Shown here piece after piece: positions 1 through 9,782 of a DNA stretch of 64,000 nt. How positions within the stretch are numbered: position 1 is the first letter of the stretch; the number at the start of each line of letters is the position of its first letter. This DNA is from Cellulomonas sp. Y8 (GTDB lineage: Bacteria; Actinomycetota; Actinomycetes; Actinomycetales; Cellulomonadaceae). Position numbers and translations under genes: made by a program. The DNA lies in the NCBI RefSeq assembly GCF_008033115.1, contig NZ_CP041203.1:3782001-3846000 (forward strand), read 5' to 3'. A model generated the notes under the pieces. That model did no database searches. It saw only the letters and a program-made list of their open reading frames with translations, and had not been told where the DNA came from.

Positions 1-1
1 G

Positions 2-805
2 GTGACCGGCGCGGGGCCGCCCGGGGACGCGGCGCGGGCGGTGCGCGCCGGGCGGCCGGTGCGCGCCCGGCGGCCGGCGGGAGCACCGCGGCCCAGCGCC
101 GCGAGCGTCCGGCTCGGGCTGCTGTTCGGCCTCGGGTCGGTGTGCTTCGCCGTCGGGTCGCTGCCGCTGTACGCGGCGCGGGTCGCGCCCGCGGTGGCGG
201 CGTGGACGTTCGTGGTCGGGTCGGTGCTGTTCACCTCGGCGGCGGCGTTCCAGGTCGCGGGGACGCCGCGGGACGACCGCCTCGACCGCGCGGCGGCGCT
301 GGTGCAGCTGGTCGGCACGGTGTGCTTCAACGTCAGCACGTACGCGGCGACGCGGGACCTCGCGGCGCCGTCGGCCCGGCGCCTGGTGTGGGCGCCGGAC
401 GTGTACGGGTCGGTGTGCTTCCTCGTGGCGAGCGTCCTAGCTTGCGTGGCCGTGCGGCGAGCGGTGCGGCCGCGGGCGGTGCACGGCGTGCCGGGCTCCG
501 TGCCGGGCTCCGTGCCGGGCACCGCGACGGGCGAGCGGGGCGCGCCGGCGGCGCCGGGCGCGCGGGTCGCGTGGCGGCGCGGGTCCGTCGACTGGTGGGT
601 GGCGGCGCTGAACCTCGCCGGGTCGGTGGCGTTCGGCGCGGCGGCGGTCGCGGCGCGGTACGTCGCGGGCACCACCGAGGAGACGAACGTGGCGCTGGTG
701 AACGCCGGGACGTGCGCGGGGGCGGTGTGCTTCCTCGCCGGCGCGGCGCTGCTGCCGGTGGGGTCGGTCCGCGAGCGGTCGCGCGCCCGCGGCGCTGCTG
801 CGTAG
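2..805 (+). CDS. YrhK-like polytopic membrane protein (possibly 5'-truncated)
   Basis: Predicted integral membrane protein of about 267 residues, function unknown. After a basic, proline-rich N-terminus there are about six hydrophobic segments, several built round the same short pattern (GSVCF, GSVLF, GTVCF, GSVAF, GAVCF), which resembles the YrhK domain. A 40-residue low-complexity loop with a repeated GSVP sits in the middle. The first GTG is at base 2, so the true start may lie outside the window. The TAG stop (803-805) overlaps the 3' end of a tRNA gene on the opposite strand, so the two are convergent with no spacer. Family assignment is moderate and rests on the repeated GSxxF pattern. 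Confidence 0.6.
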   Translation: MTGAGPPGDAARAVRAGRPVRARRPAGAPRPSAASVRLGLLFGLGSVCFAVGSLPLYAARVAPAVAAWTFVVGSVLFTSAAAFQVAGTPRDDRLDRAAALVQLVGTVCFNVSTYAATRDLAAPSARRLVWAPDVYGSVCFLVASVLACVAVRRAVRPRAVHGVPGSVPGSVPGTATGERGAPAAPGARVAWRRGSVDWWVAALNLAGSVAFGAAAVAARYVAGTTEETNVALVNAGTCAGAVCFLAGAALLPVGSVRERSRARGAAA

Positions 806-876
806 GCCAGGTGGGGCTTGAACCCACGACCGACGGATTATGAGTCCGCTGCTCTGACCGGCTGAGCTACTGGCCC
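803..876 (-). tRNA. tRNA with CAT anticodon (elongator Met, or Ile2)
   Basis: Read on the minus strand this folds as a complete cloverleaf. The acceptor is GGGCCAG/CTGGCCT (first pair G-U), the anticodon loop is CTCATAA, the T arm is GTGGG-TTCAAGC-CCCAC, and the discriminator is A. No CCA is encoded. A CAT anticodon can be elongator methionine or the lysidine-modified Ile2; the sequence alone does not settle it. The discriminator base falls inside the TAG of the convergent membrane-protein gene. Confidence 0.9.
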
Positions 877-939
877 TCGTCGACCCCCGAGGCTACCAGC
901 GGGCCCCGAGCGCCCTGACCTGCGGGTCCCCGGGTCGCG

Positions 940-1013
940 TTGACACCTCCGCGCGCCCCGCACTAGCGTCTGCGGAAACCGGTTGCGAAACACCGATCTA
1001 GCAAGGGAGCTAG
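940..1013 (+). promoter_or_regulatory. Promoter, LacI-type operator and ribosome-site hairpin for the sugar locus
   Basis: TTGACA (940-945) and TAGCGT (964-969) are 18 bases apart. A near-perfect palindrome, GAAACCGGTTGC (975-986), centred on CCGG, lies over the expected transcription start and has the form of LacI-family operators. Next, CTAGC (998-1002) and GCTAG (1009-1013) flank AAGGGA, so the ribosome site of the binding-protein gene sits in a hairpin loop. The LacI regulator at 6604-7731 is the obvious candidate for the operator; this is inference. Confidence 0.7.
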
Positions 1014-1015
1014 CC

Positions 1016-2329
1016 ATGTTCAGCACACCTCGGTGGTCCCGGGGCCTCACGGCGGCCGCGGTCCTCGGCACCGCGGGCCTGGCCCTGACCGCCTGCGCGC
1101 CGTCGGCGCCCGCCCCGTCGGGCGCGGGCTCCGGCGCGTCCGGCGACGCCACCAGCATCACCGTCGGCATGGAGGCCGGGTCCCCGCACGAGGCCTTCTA
1201 CCGGGAGCTGGCGGCGGAGTTCACGGAGGAGACCGGCATCGACGTCGAGATCCTCGGCGTCCCGCACGACACCATGCACCAGCAGTTCCTCTCGGACGCG
1301 ATCGCCGGCGGCGGCGCCTACGACGTCCTGACCGTCGACCAGCCGTGGATCGCCGAGTTCGCCGAGAACGGGTACCTGTCCCCGCTGGGAGACCGGCTCG
1401 AGGACGCGGACCGCGACGACTTCGTCGAGCACACGCTGGACACGGTGAGCTACGACGGCGAGCTCTACGGCCTGCCGTTCCTCGTGCACAACCTGGTCAC
1501 GTACTACCGCCCGAGCCTGCTCGAGGCCGCCGGGCTCGACGGCCCGCCGACGACGTGGGAGGAGTACCGGGCGGCCGCGGCCGCGACGACGGATCCCGCC
1601 GCGGGCGTCTACGGGACGATGGTGCCGGGCAACCGGGACGGCGAGGTCGCGACCCGGTTCGAGAGCTACGTCCAGCAGACCGGCGGCGACATCGTCGACG
1701 AGGACGGCGCGCCCACCATCGACACCCCGGAGGCGCGCGACGCCTTCGACCTCATGACCGGGATCCAGTTCGAGGACCAGTCGAGCCCGCAGGGGCTGCA
1801 CGACCTGTCCGCGATGCAGGGCCAGTTCCTCGAGGGCAAGGTCGCCATGATCTCCATCTGGCCGTACCTCTGGGCGCAGGCCTCCGACCCGGCGCAGTCG
1901 AAGATCGCCGACGACGTCGCGGTGGCCCTCAACCCGGGCGACCCGGACCAGGTCAGCACGACGTTCTCCTGGGGCTTCGGCGTCTCGGCGTCCTCGGACG
2001 CGCAGGACGCCGCGTGGCAGTGGGTGAGCTGGGCGACCAGCAGCGACGTCCTGGCGCGCAAGGCGATCGAGCAGCTGTCCCCGGCGCCCCGCACGTCGTC
2101 GATGGAGACGCTCGCCGCGTCCGACGAGCTGTCGCAGGCCGACCGCGACGCGCTGGCGGTGTTCTCCGAGTCCGTCGAGGCGAGCACCACGATGCCGATG
2201 ACCCCGGCGTACGCGCAGTACCAGACGGCGATCGCGGAGGCCGTGTCCGCCGTCATGTCGCAGCAGCAGACGCCCGACGAGGCCCTCGCCGCGGCGCAGT
2301 CCGAGATGGAGCGGGCAGCTGGCCGCTGA
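1016..2329 (+). CDS. Sugar ABC transporter substrate-binding lipoprotein
   Basis: Extracellular binding protein of about 437 residues from the cluster that binds oligosaccharides (ABC family CUT1). Residues 1-27 are a lipoprotein signal peptide with lipobox LTAC (Cys27). The mature part has the usual two-lobe features, including YYRPSLLEAAGLDGPPTTWEEY near the hinge. ATG at 1016 is chosen over the upstream in-frame GTG at 983 because AAGGGAG precedes it by about eight bases and the signal peptide then begins correctly. It heads a locus with two permeases, a putative glycosidase and a LacI regulator. No ABC ATPase is encoded here; CUT1 systems often share one made elsewhere. The substrate cannot be read from the sequence. 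Confidence 0.93.
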   Translation: MFSTPRWSRGLTAAAVLGTAGLALTACAPSAPAPSGAGSGASGDATSITVGMEAGSPHEAFYRELAAEFTEETGIDVEILGVPHDTMHQQFLSDAIAGGGAYDVLTVDQPWIAEFAENGYLSPLGDRLEDADRDDFVEHTLDTVSYDGELYGLPFLVHNLVTYYRPSLLEAAGLDGPPTTWEEYRAAAAATTDPAAGVYGTMVPGNRDGEVATRFESYVQQTGGDIVDEDGAPTIDTPEARDAFDLMTGIQFEDQSSPQGLHDLSAMQGQFLEGKVAMISIWPYLWAQASDPAQSKIADDVAVALNPGDPDQVSTTFSWGFGVSASSDAQDAAWQWVSWATSSDVLARKAIEQLSPAPRTSSMETLAASDELSQADRDALAVFSESVEASTTMPMTPAYAQYQTAIAEAVSAVMSQQQTPDEALAAAQSEMERAAGR

Positions 2330-2387
2330 CCTGCGTGGTGGCGGCCGGCCGGGGACGCCCGCCCGCCACCACGCACCGGCCGGCCCC

Positions 2388-3317
2388 GTGGTCGCCGACC
2401 CCGGGACGCCCGGGCGCCGCGCCACGGTCCGCAGGGGCGGCCTGCTCGCCGGGCGCCGGCGCGCCGGCGTGCTGCTGACCCTCCCCGCCCTGCTCGCGCT
2501 CGCCGCGACCGCGCTGTACCCGCTGCTGTGGACCGTGTCCCTCAGCCTGCAGGAGTTCAGCGTGGCGGTCGGTGGGCCCGCGCCCTCGTTCGCGGGGCTC
2601 GACAACTACGCCCGGGTGCTCGGCTCGCCGGCCTTCTGGACGGCGCTCACGCAGACGCTGGGCTACGTCGTCACCACGCTCGTCGTCGAGCTGGCGATCG
2701 GCATCCCGATCGCCCTGCTCCTGCAACGCGAGACGCGCGGCCGCAAGGTGCTGCGCCTCGTGCTGGCCCTGCCGCTGATGATCGCGCCCGTCGTGGCGTC
2801 GATGGCGTGGAAGTTCCTGTTCTCGCCGGGCTACGGCCTGGTCAACGAGGGGCTCGCGCTCGTCGGGATCACCGGGCCCGCCTGGTTCGCCGACCCGTGG
2901 TTCGCGCGGACGACGATCCTGGTCACCAACGCCTGGCTCGCGGTGCCGTTCGTCGTGCTGGTGCTCCTCGCGGGCCTGGCCAACATCCCCGGCGAGCTCA
3001 AGGAGGCCGCCCGGACGGACGGCGCCTCGCCGTGGCAGACCTTCTGGCGGATCACGCTGCCGCTGCTGCGGCCCTCGATCCTCATCATCCTCGTGATCCG
3101 GCTCGCCGACGCCTTCCGGGTGTTCGACGCGGTGTACGTGATGACGGGCGGCGGTCCGGGCTCGTCGACGGAGGTGCTGAGCACCTTCCTGTACCGGCAG
3201 ATGTTCACCGCCACCGACTTCGGCGGCGGGGCGGCCACATCGGTGCTGTTCGTGATCGTCATCGGCGTCACCGCCGGTGCGGTCTTCCTCTGGCTGCGCC
3301 CGCGAGGTGAGCGATGA
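2388..3317 (+). CDS. Sugar ABC transporter permease, MalF/UgpA type
   Basis: Inner-membrane permease of about 309 residues with six predicted helices. The conserved cytoplasmic EAA loop reads ELKEAARTDGASPWQTFWRI, the contact with the ATPase. It follows the binding protein by 58 bases and overlaps the next permease at ATGA. With its partner it forms the heterodimeric channel for sugar import. GTG at 2388 gives a short basic N-terminus before the first helix; no better start is visible. Confidence 0.93.
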   Translation: MVADPGTPGRRATVRRGGLLAGRRRAGVLLTLPALLALAATALYPLLWTVSLSLQEFSVAVGGPAPSFAGLDNYARVLGSPAFWTALTQTLGYVVTTLVVELAIGIPIALLLQRETRGRKVLRLVLALPLMIAPVVASMAWKFLFSPGYGLVNEGLALVGITGPAWFADPWFARTTILVTNAWLAVPFVVLVLLAGLANIPGELKEAARTDGASPWQTFWRITLPLLRPSILIILVIRLADAFRVFDAVYVMTGGGPGSSTEVLSTFLYRQMFTATDFGGGAATSVLFVIVIGVTAGAVFLWLRPRGER

Positions 3318-4180
3318 CCACCCTGACCCTGCCCGCCCGCGGGCCGCGGACCACCCGGCGGGTCGCCCGCGGCACCGCCACCGGGCTCGTCGCCGCGGCC
3401 GCGTCGTTCCTGTTCCTGCTGCCCGTCGTCTGGGTGGTCGCGACGTCGCTGAAGCCGGACGTCGAGATCTTCGCGATCCCGCCCACCGTGCTGCCGGAGT
3501 CCCCGACCACGACGCACTTCGCGTCGGTCCTCGGGAACGAGACCGTCCTGCAGTTCTTCCGGAACAGCCTGCTCGCGGCGGGCGGGGCGACGGCCGTCGG
3601 GCTGCTGCTCGGGGTGCCCGCCGCCTTCGGCTTCGCGAAGTTCCGCTACCGGTTCTCCGGCGTCCTGCTGGGGTCGGTGCTGGTCACCCGGATGTTCCCG
3701 CCCGTGGCGCTGGCGCTGCCGTTCTTCCTGCAGTTCCGCCAGCTCGGGCTGATCGACAGCCCGCTCGGCCTGGCGATCGCGTACCTGCCGATCGTGCTGC
3801 CGCTGATCATCTGGATGCTCGAGGGCTTCTTCCGCGAGCTCCCCGAGGAGCTGCTGGAGGCGGCGCGGCTGGACGGCGCCGGCACCCTCGGCACCATCGG
3901 GCGGATCGTGCTGCCGATCTCGACCCCCGCCGTCGCGGTCGCGGCCCTGTTCGGGTTCCTCGCGGCGTGGAACGAGCTCGTCATCGCCCTGTCGCTCACC
4001 CGGACCCCCGCCGCGCAGACCATGCCGGTCGGCATCTCCGGGTACATCACCCAGTTCCAGACGCTGTGGGGCGACATGACCGCGGCCGCGGTCGTCTACC
4101 TGCTGCCCGTCCTCGTCCTGACGCTGCTGTGCCAGCGGGGCATCATCTCCGGCCTCACCGCGGGCGCCACCAAGGGCTGA
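3314..4180 (+). CDS. Sugar ABC transporter permease, MalG/UgpE type
   Basis: Second permease of the sugar importer, about 288 residues and six helices. The EAA loop is present ([20 protein letters not shown]). The start ATG overlaps the stop of the first permease by four bases, indicating translational coupling and a 1:1 complex. The N-terminal [15 protein letters not shown] stretch is cytoplasmic and basic. The gene is typical for its family in length and shows nothing unusual. Confidence 0.93.
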   Translation: MTTLTLPARGPRTTRRVARGTATGLVAAAASFLFLLPVVWVVATSLKPDVEIFAIPPTVLPESPTTTHFASVLGNETVLQFFRNSLLAAGGATAVGLLLGVPAAFGFAKFRYRFSGVLLGSVLVTRMFPPVALALPFFLQFRQLGLIDSPLGLAIAYLPIVLPLIIWMLEGFFRELPEELLEAARLDGAGTLGTIGRIVLPISTPAVAVAALFGFLAAWNELVIALSLTRTPAAQTMPVGISGYITQFQTLWGDMTAAAVVYLLPVLVLTLLCQRGIISGLTAGATKG

Positions 4181-4266
4181 GCCGCCCGCCCGCCGCACGC
4201 ACCCTCCCGCACCGCCCCCCGACGGCGCGCCCCCGAGCGCGCCCCGAGCACCACCAGGAGCACCCC

Positions 4267-6588
4267 GTGATCGAGATCCGCACCTCCGGCCCCGACGGCG
4301 CCCACGGCGTCGAGCTCTGGTCCGCCCCGGACGCCGGCGCCGAGCGCCTGCTCGCGAGCCCCGCGCCCGCCGTCGTCGAGGTCCACACCGGCGACCCGGC
4401 CGACTGGCGGGGGGAGCGCGTGCCCGCGCCCTACGCCGAGGTCGTCCGCGACGGCGACGCCCTGCTCGCCACCGCCCGGGCCCGGACCGCCGCCGGCGAG
4501 GTCGTGGTCGTGGACCGCTGGGCGCCCGAGGGCGACGGCGTCCGCGTCGACCGCCGGGTGCGGGTGCCCGCTCCGGTGCCCGGGACCGCGGTGCGCGCCG
4601 TCCTCGACCTCGACGTGGTCGGTACCGGGTTCGACGAGCGGGCCCAGGTGTTCGCGCCGCCCGCGCTGTACGACCTGAACGACGTCGACGGCGACGGCGT
4701 CGAGGACTACCTCGACACCCGCGAGCTCGTGTTCCGGGACGACCGGCTCACCGGCCTCGCCGTTCTCGCGTACGCCCCGGGCCGGGGGCTCGGGGTCTGG
4801 CTGTCCCGCCAGGACGTCCCGGCGCACGACGACGCCCCGGACCGCGCCCGCGGTCAGCAGGCCTTCGCTCAGCGCACGGACATCGGCTCGCTCGGCCTGC
4901 TGGACCGGCCCGGCGGCTGGTCGCTGTCGGCGGCGTACCCCTTCGTGGAGCGGGCGCGCTCGCACGCGCTGACGGCCCGGGACCGGGAGCCGTGGGGCGC
5001 GTTCTGGCCCGTCGACGACGCCACCGACCTCACCGTGTCCTACGGCGTCGGCGTGGTGCGCGGCGCGACGGCGACCGACGCGCTGTGGCACCTCTGGGGT
5101 GCCCGGGTGGCGCACCTGCGGCCGAGGCGCGTCGAGCTGCCGGTGCCCGTCGAGGACCTCACCGCCCTGCGCCTCGACGCGCTGCTGCCGTACTACCGGG
5201 AGAACGCCACGACGGCGGGGTTCGTGACGAACTGCCACCCGCAGGACGGGCGCCAGCTCGGCGACGTGCTGCAGTACGGCTTCACGGGGCAGACCGTGCT
5301 CAACGCCCTGCACGTGCTGAACCACGCCCCCCAGATCGCGGACCCGGCGGCGCGCGACAAGGCGCTGCGGGCGGTCGAGAGCTTCGTCCGGCGGGCCGGT
5401 GGCTCGCCGCTGGGCCTGGTGCACACGCTCTACGACTTCGACTCCGAGCGGGACGCGAGCTGGTGGAGCGGGCTGCTGCTGCCGCTGGCGTACGCGGAGG
5501 AGGGTGCCGACCTGCGGGACCTCATGGGCCCGGTGCTGGAGCACATGGCCTACGCGGTGGACGCGCTGTCGGGCGCGCCGGACGGCACGTACCTGCGGTG
5601 CGTCGCCGAGGAGCACCACGCCCTGCTCCGCGCCTACGCCGCGGAGCGCGAACGCGGCACGGTGCACGAGGAGTGGCTCGCGGTCGCGCGGTCCTTCGGG
5701 GAGTTCCTGCTCGGGGCGCAGGAGGAGGACGGGTCCTGGCGCCGCGCCTACGCCTTCGACGGGTCGGCGCTCGTCGAGCCGCGCGCGTGGTTCGGCCGGG
5801 CGGAGCTCAACCAGAAGTCGTCGACCGCGACCGCGGTGCCGTTCCTCCACGAGCTCTTCCAGGCGACCGGCGACCCGCGCTGGCGGGACGCCGCGGTGCG
5901 CGCGGCCGGGTTCGTCGCCGAGCACTTCGTCCGGGGGCTCAAGTTCAACGGCGGCATCCACGACTCGATCTACGCCCGGGCCCAGCTCGTCGACTCCGAG
6001 AGCATCCTGTTCTCGCTGCGGGCCTGCCTCGCCGCCGCCGAGCTCACCGGCGACGACGACCTGCGCGCGGCCGCGGTGGACGCGGCGCGCGTGCTGGCCA
6101 CCTGGGTCTACCTCTGGGACGTGCCGCTGCCGCCCGGGAGCACGATGGCCGGGTACGGGTTCCGCAGCACCGGCTGGAGCGCCTGCGACACCGCGGGCGC
6201 CGGCTACATCCACCCGTACGAGCTGCACGCCGTGCCCGACCTGTTCGAGGCCGCCCTGATCGGCGACGACGACGTGCTCGCCGAGGTCGCGGACCTGGTG
6301 CTGCACGGCTCGAACGAGACCGTCGCCACCCCCGGGCGCGACTGGGGGTACGCCCGGCCCGGGCTCCAGGAGGAGGGGCTGCTGGTCAGCTGGTGGCTGA
6401 TCGACGACCCGATGTTCGTGGACACCGGCTTCGGCGGTCGCGGCAAGGGCGAGGGCAACAAGACCTGCCTGCCGTGGATCTCGGCCGTCGGCATCGACGC
6501 CACCGACGAGGTCCTGCGGCGCTTCGGCACCACCGACCTGCGGACGTGCTGGCAGGACCGCCGTCGCGCCGCCGTCGCGTCCCGCTAG
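4267..6588 (+). CDS. Large putative (alpha/alpha)-barrel glycosidase of the sugar locus
   Basis: About 773 residues without a signal peptide, so probably cytoplasmic. The first 300 residues are beta-rich. The remainder is helical with Trp/Tyr/Asp-rich motifs ([58 protein letters not shown]) that resemble six-hairpin glycosidases and uronyl hydrolases. I do not recognise a specific GH family. GTG 4267 has AGGAG eight bases upstream; the reading frame extends further 5' but only as a shadow of the permease. Position between the importer and a LacI regulator suggests it cleaves the imported oligosaccharide. Confidence is high for the gene and moderate for hydrolase. Confidence 0.75.
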   Translation: MIEIRTSGPDGAHGVELWSAPDAGAERLLASPAPAVVEVHTGDPADWRGERVPAPYAEVVRDGDALLATARARTAAGEVVVVDRWAPEGDGVRVDRRVRVPAPVPGTAVRAVLDLDVVGTGFDERAQVFAPPALYDLNDVDGDGVEDYLDTRELVFRDDRLTGLAVLAYAPGRGLGVWLSRQDVPAHDDAPDRARGQQAFAQRTDIGSLGLLDRPGGWSLSAAYPFVERARSHALTARDREPWGAFWPVDDATDLTVSYGVGVVRGATATDALWHLWGARVAHLRPRRVELPVPVEDLTALRLDALLPYYRENATTAGFVTNCHPQDGRQLGDVLQYGFTGQTVLNALHVLNHAPQIADPAARDKALRAVESFVRRAGGSPLGLVHTLYDFDSERDASWWSGLLLPLAYAEEGADLRDLMGPVLEHMAYAVDALSGAPDGTYLRCVAEEHHALLRAYAAERERGTVHEEWLAVARSFGEFLLGAQEEDGSWRRAYAFDGSALVEPRAWFGRAELNQKSSTATAVPFLHELFQATGDPRWRDAAVRAAGFVAEHFVRGLKFNGGIHDSIYARAQLVDSESILFSLRACLAAAELTGDDDLRAAAVDAARVLATWVYLWDVPLPPGSTMAGYGFRSTGWSACDTAGAGYIHPYELHAVPDLFEAALIGDDDVLAEVADLVLHGSNETVATPGRDWGYARPGLQEEGLLVSWWLIDDPMFVDTGFGGRGKGEGNKTCLPWISAVGIDATDEVLRRFGTTDLRTCWQDRRRAAVASR

Positions 6589-6603
6589 GGTCGGCGGACA
6601 CAG

Positions 6604-7731
6604 GTGGTGGACGTCACGACCGCCCCGCCCGGGTCGACCGGGCGGGGCGGCGACGCCGGGGACGACGGGAGCGCGCGGGCGATGGGTCGGGAGAGCGGCG
6701 ACGTCGTGCAGCAGCGCCCGGCCGCCCGCGCCACGCTCGCGGACGTCGCGCGGCGTGCCGGGGTGTCGAAGGGCACCGCGTCCAAGGCGCTCAACGGGCG
6801 CGGCGAGATCCGGCCCGAGACGCGTCAGCGCGTGCTGGAGGCGGCCGACGCGCTGTCGTTCACGCCGTCGGTGCTCGCCCAGAACCTCGCCAACGGCCGC
6901 ACCGGCACCGTCGGGGTCCTGACCAACGACCTCGAGGGCCGGTTCGTCATCCCGATCCTCATGGGCGCGGAGGACGCGCTCGGGGCCGGCCGCATCTCGG
7001 TGATCCTCACCGACGCGCGCGGGGACGCCATCCGCGAGCAGCAGCAGCTGCGCACCCTGCTCGAGCGGCAGATCGACGGGCTGATCGTCGTCGGCGGCCC
7101 GCGCACGGACCCGCGCCCCTCGCTCGGGCAGGACCTCCCGGTGCCGGTGGTCTACGCCTACGCACCCTCCGAGGACCCGCAGGACCTGTCGCTGGCCGCC
7201 GACAACGTCCAGGCCGGCCGCATCGCCGCCGAGCACCTCTGGGACCTCGGCCGCCGCCGGATCGCCTACGTCGGCGGCGATCCCACGTACGCCGCGTCCC
7301 GGGAGCGCGAGGCGGGCGCGGCGGCAGCGCTCGCGGAGCACGGCGCGACCCTGCTCGGCACGGGCTCCGGCTCCGGGAACTGGAGCGAGCGCTGGGGCCG
7401 CGCGGCGACCACGCGCCTGCTCTCGCAGCACCCCGACCTGGACGCGGTCGTCGCCGCGTCGGACCAGCTCGCGCGCGCCGCGCTCGACATCCTGCGGGAC
7501 CACGGCCGCCGGGTGCCGGAGGACGTGGCGGTGGTGGGCCACGACAACTGGTCGCTCGTCGTGACCAACACCCGGCCGGAGCTGACCAGCGTCGACACCC
7601 GGCTCGAGCTCCTCGGGCGGACCGCCGCCAGCCGGCTGTTCGCCGCGCTCTCGGGGGACGAGCTGGGGGCCGGGGTGGAGCTGCTGCCGGTCGAGCTCGC
7701 GGTGCGCGGCTCGACCGTCGCGGACGGCTGA
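6604..7731 (+). CDS. LacI-family transcriptional regulator
   Basis: The helix-turn-helix with hinge helix begins at about residue 38 ([20 protein letters not shown], then [17 protein letters not shown]). The rest is a periplasmic-binding-protein-like sensor domain ending in [10 protein letters not shown] and [15 protein letters not shown] hexamer at 6586-6591, overlapping the stop of the previous gene, would start transcription a few bases before GTG 6604, giving an almost leaderless message. An internal ATG at 6682 with GGGAG upstream would give a more usual N-terminus and is a real alternative. It probably represses the preceding sugar locus through the palindrome at 975-986. Confidence 0.9.
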   Translation: MVDVTTAPPGSTGRGGDAGDDGSARAMGRESGDVVQQRPAARATLADVARRAGVSKGTASKALNGRGEIRPETRQRVLEAADALSFTPSVLAQNLANGRTGTVGVLTNDLEGRFVIPILMGAEDALGAGRISVILTDARGDAIREQQQLRTLLERQIDGLIVVGGPRTDPRPSLGQDLPVPVVYAYAPSEDPQDLSLAADNVQAGRIAAEHLWDLGRRRIAYVGGDPTYAASREREAGAAAALAEHGATLLGTGSGSGNWSERWGRAATTRLLSQHPDLDAVVAASDQLARAALDILRDHGRRVPEDVAVVGHDNWSLVVTNTRPELTSVDTRLELLGRTAASRLFAALSGDELGAGVELLPVELAVRGSTVADG

Positions 7732-7799
7732 GCCGCGGCGGTACGGGCGCCGGTGGGTCCGGGGTCCGGTCGCCCGGGATCCGGCTACGGTGGGTCACC

Positions 7800-8315
7800 G
7801 TGCCGCTCTTCTCCCGCCGCCACGCCCTGCCCGACGACGTGCGCCGCGCCCTCGACCTCCCGGCGGGCGACCGGGTGCTCGCCGTCGCCGCGTCGGGCGA
7901 CCGGTGGCTCGCCGCCACCCGGCAGGCGCTCTACGTCGCCGGCGGGCCTGCCGACGCGCCGGTGCGCCGGCACCCGTGGTCGGACGTCGACCGGGCATCG
8001 TTCGCGCCCGAGCCGCCCGCCATCACCGTGCACTGGGTGACCGGTTCGGTCGAGGTGCTGCCGCTGGACCCGCCCGTGCCGGTCGCGTTCGCGCAGACCC
8101 TGCGGGAGCGGGTGCAGTCCTCGGTCGTGCACGTCGAGACCGTCACCGTGCCGGGCGCCGGGCCGGTCCGGGTCGCGCTGCGCCGCGGGGACGGCGGGGA
8201 GCTGTTCACGCAGGTCATCGGCACGGGGCGCGTCGACCTCGCCGACCCGGGCGTGGCCGCACTGCTCGACGCCGCGGAGGCCCGGGTGCGCGCGGCGGCC
8301 GGCCTGCGCGCGTGA
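7800..8315 (+). CDS. Conserved actinobacterial hypothetical protein
   Basis: 171-residue protein beginning [20 protein letters not shown], with no transmembrane segment or known motif. It contains a beta-rich middle (residues 20-85) resembling a PH-like fold found in many actinobacterial proteins of unknown role, then an [20 protein letters not shown] stretch. TACGGT at 7786-7791 places transcription start at or within two bases of GTG 7800, so the message is predicted leaderless. It stands alone between the LacI gene and tRNA-Asn. No function is proposed. Confidence 0.75.
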   Translation: MPLFSRRHALPDDVRRALDLPAGDRVLAVAASGDRWLAATRQALYVAGGPADAPVRRHPWSDVDRASFAPEPPAITVHWVTGSVEVLPLDPPVPVAFAQTLRERVQSSVVHVETVTVPGAGPVRVALRRGDGGELFTQVIGTGRVDLADPGVAALLDAAEARVRAAAGLRA

Positions 8316-8390
8316 TCCCGGCGGTGACCGGGACCACGCGGGACGTGTCAGGAGCAGCCCCGGAGGGCTGCTAGAGTTCTTCCCGCACGA

Positions 8391-8463
<73 letters not shown>

Positions 8464-8471
8464 CAACCACG

Positions 8472-8508
8472 ACGGCCCGCCCCCTGCATCGCGCAGGAGG
8501 TGGGCCGT
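8472..8508 (+). terminator. Hairpin terminator after tRNA-Asn
   Basis: ACGGCCC (8472-8478) pairs with GGGCCGT (8502-8508), with an inner CCTGC/GCAGG stem and one mismatch. It lies nine bases after the tRNA and has no T-tract. Confidence 0.75.
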
Positions 8509-8553
8509 TCGCGTGCCCGGGGTGCGGGTGCGCACCAGGGCCGGGCGATGTCG

Positions 8554-8979
8554 TCACGTGCCCTGCTCGCGCAGCGTCGTCGCCAGCTCCTGGACGTACA
8601 GGTCGATCCGGATGACCTCGTCGCGCGTCCACGCGGCGGGCAGACGGCTGTAGGCGTTCAGCGCGACGGTGGTGACCTCGTCGACGTATCCCGGCAGTGC
8701 GACGAAGGAGCGGTAGCCGTGGACCCGTGCGCGCCGGTTCCACCGGGGCCAGCGCCTGTCGACGTCGAGATCGTCCACGACCACGCTGCTCAGCTGTCGG
8801 ATCGCCTCGAGGCAGGGGCCGGCCCCGTCGTCCACCTCGAGCTGGTCGCACGCCGCGGCGGCGGGATCGCTGCTCGCGACCTGGTCGAACCGGTCGCCGG
8901 TGCGCAGGATGACGCTGCAGGCGGGGACCCCGGTCCGTGAGGGTGCCGCAACGGCGAACGCGTCGAGGATCTCGTGCAC
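8554..8979 (-). CDS. GAF-domain protein lacking its usual ANTAR domain
   Basis: Residues from about 15 onward match the GAF sensor of actinobacterial GAF-ANTAR proteins: PACSVILRTGDRFDQVASSD, LEVDDGAGPCLEAIRQ, DRRWPRWNRRARVHGYRS. The protein then stops at LATTLREQGT without an RNA-binding ANTAR helix bundle. The reading frame is open back to 9216 but residues before GTG 8979 do not look protein-like; GGTGAG precedes this GTG. A separate ANTAR-like gene lies 0.8 kb away (9783-9995), also on the minus strand, with a kinase-like ATPase gene between them. Ligand unknown. Start uncertain. Confidence 0.65.
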   Translation of the reverse strand: MHEILDAFAVAAPSRTGVPACSVILRTGDRFDQVASSDPAAAACDQLEVDDGAGPCLEAIRQLSSVVVDDLDVDRRWPRWNRRARVHGYRSFVALPGYVDEVTTVALNAYSRLPAAWTRDEVIRIDLYVQELATTLREQGT

Positions 8980-9228
8980 GATCTCACCGGCTCTCGGGCG
9001 CGACCCGCGCCACGGCCGGCGAGGGAACGCCCCGGTGGGCGCCTGGTCGACTCCGACCTCGCCAGTGTGGCACGGACCGGGCCGAGAACCGATGGCCGCG
9101 CGACAGGACGGATCGAACCGGGCGTGCGATGCTGGAGCTGTACCGTCGCCAGCCTCGACGACTCCCGGCGGTCGCGCCTCGGTCCGGATCGGGCATCGCA
9201 GCGCGCGCCGGGACACAAGGGGTCACCG

Positions 9229-9705
9229 TTGAGCAGCGACGCATACGAGGTGCACGTCCTGCTGCAGGACCTCGACGGCGGACGCCCGCGGTGGTGGCGC
9301 GAGCGTTCCGGGGCCGGGCCGCCGAGGACGGTCCTGGAGCTGCACGTCCCCCCGCGCCGCGGTGCGGTGTGGATCGCCCGGCACTGGGCGAGCGACCGAG
9401 CCCGCGAGTCGGGGGTCCCCGACGGGTCCCTGCCCGACATCGAGCTGCTGACGAGCGAGCTCGTCGCCAACGCGATCGTCCACGGGACCGGGGGCGAGGT
9501 CGAGGTGCGGTTCAGCGTCGACGGCGACTGCGTCCGGGTCGAGGTCTCGGACACCAGCGCCGGCCGGCCGCGGGTCCGGCCCCCGGACCCGGGCACGCCC
9601 GGTGGGCAGGGGCTGCGGCTGGTGTCGATGCTCGCGACCGAGTGGGGCCACGGCCGCCGCACCGGCCGGACCGGCAACACCGTGTGGTTCACCATCTCGA
9701 TCTGA
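9229..9705 (+). CDS. RsbW-like ATP-binding protein (HATPase_c_2)
   Basis: 158-residue stand-alone GHKL ATPase. The N box is ELLTSELVANAIVHG, followed by VRVEVSDTS (G1) and GGQGLRLVSMLATEWG (G2). Such proteins act as anti-sigma or serine-kinase switches in actinobacteria. The first 50 residues are a family-typical extension. TTG 9229 is chosen because AAGGGG lies six bases before it and no ATG or GTG in frame fits. It is divergent from the GAF gene and convergent with the ANTAR gene, suggesting a small sensing group, although no sigma factor or anti-anti-sigma factor is next to it. Confidence 0.8.
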   Translation: MSSDAYEVHVLLQDLDGGRPRWWRERSGAGPPRTVLELHVPPRRGAVWIARHWASDRARESGVPDGSLPDIELLTSELVANAIVHGTGGEVEVRFSVDGDCVRVEVSDTSAGRPRVRPPDPGTPGGQGLRLVSMLATEWGHGRRTGRTGNTVWFTISI

Positions 9706-9724
9706 CCGCCCGACGGTCGGGCGG
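9706..9724. terminator. Palindromic bidirectional terminator candidate
   Basis: CCGCCCGAC (9706-9714) and GTCGGGCGG (9716-9724) are perfect inverted repeats with a single base between them. They start right after the stop of the ATPase gene and lie between convergent genes. Confidence 0.55.
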
Positions 9725-9782
9725 GCGAGACGCTCAGCCGCCGGCGGCACCGACGTCCACCGCGACCGACGGGTCCGCTGCC

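Noticed and set aside
8353..8372. Hairpin before tRNA-Asn as a riboswitch or attenuator
   Set aside because: It overlaps the likely -10 of the tRNA promoter and has no associated aptamer-like sequence; probably the end of the upstream transcript.
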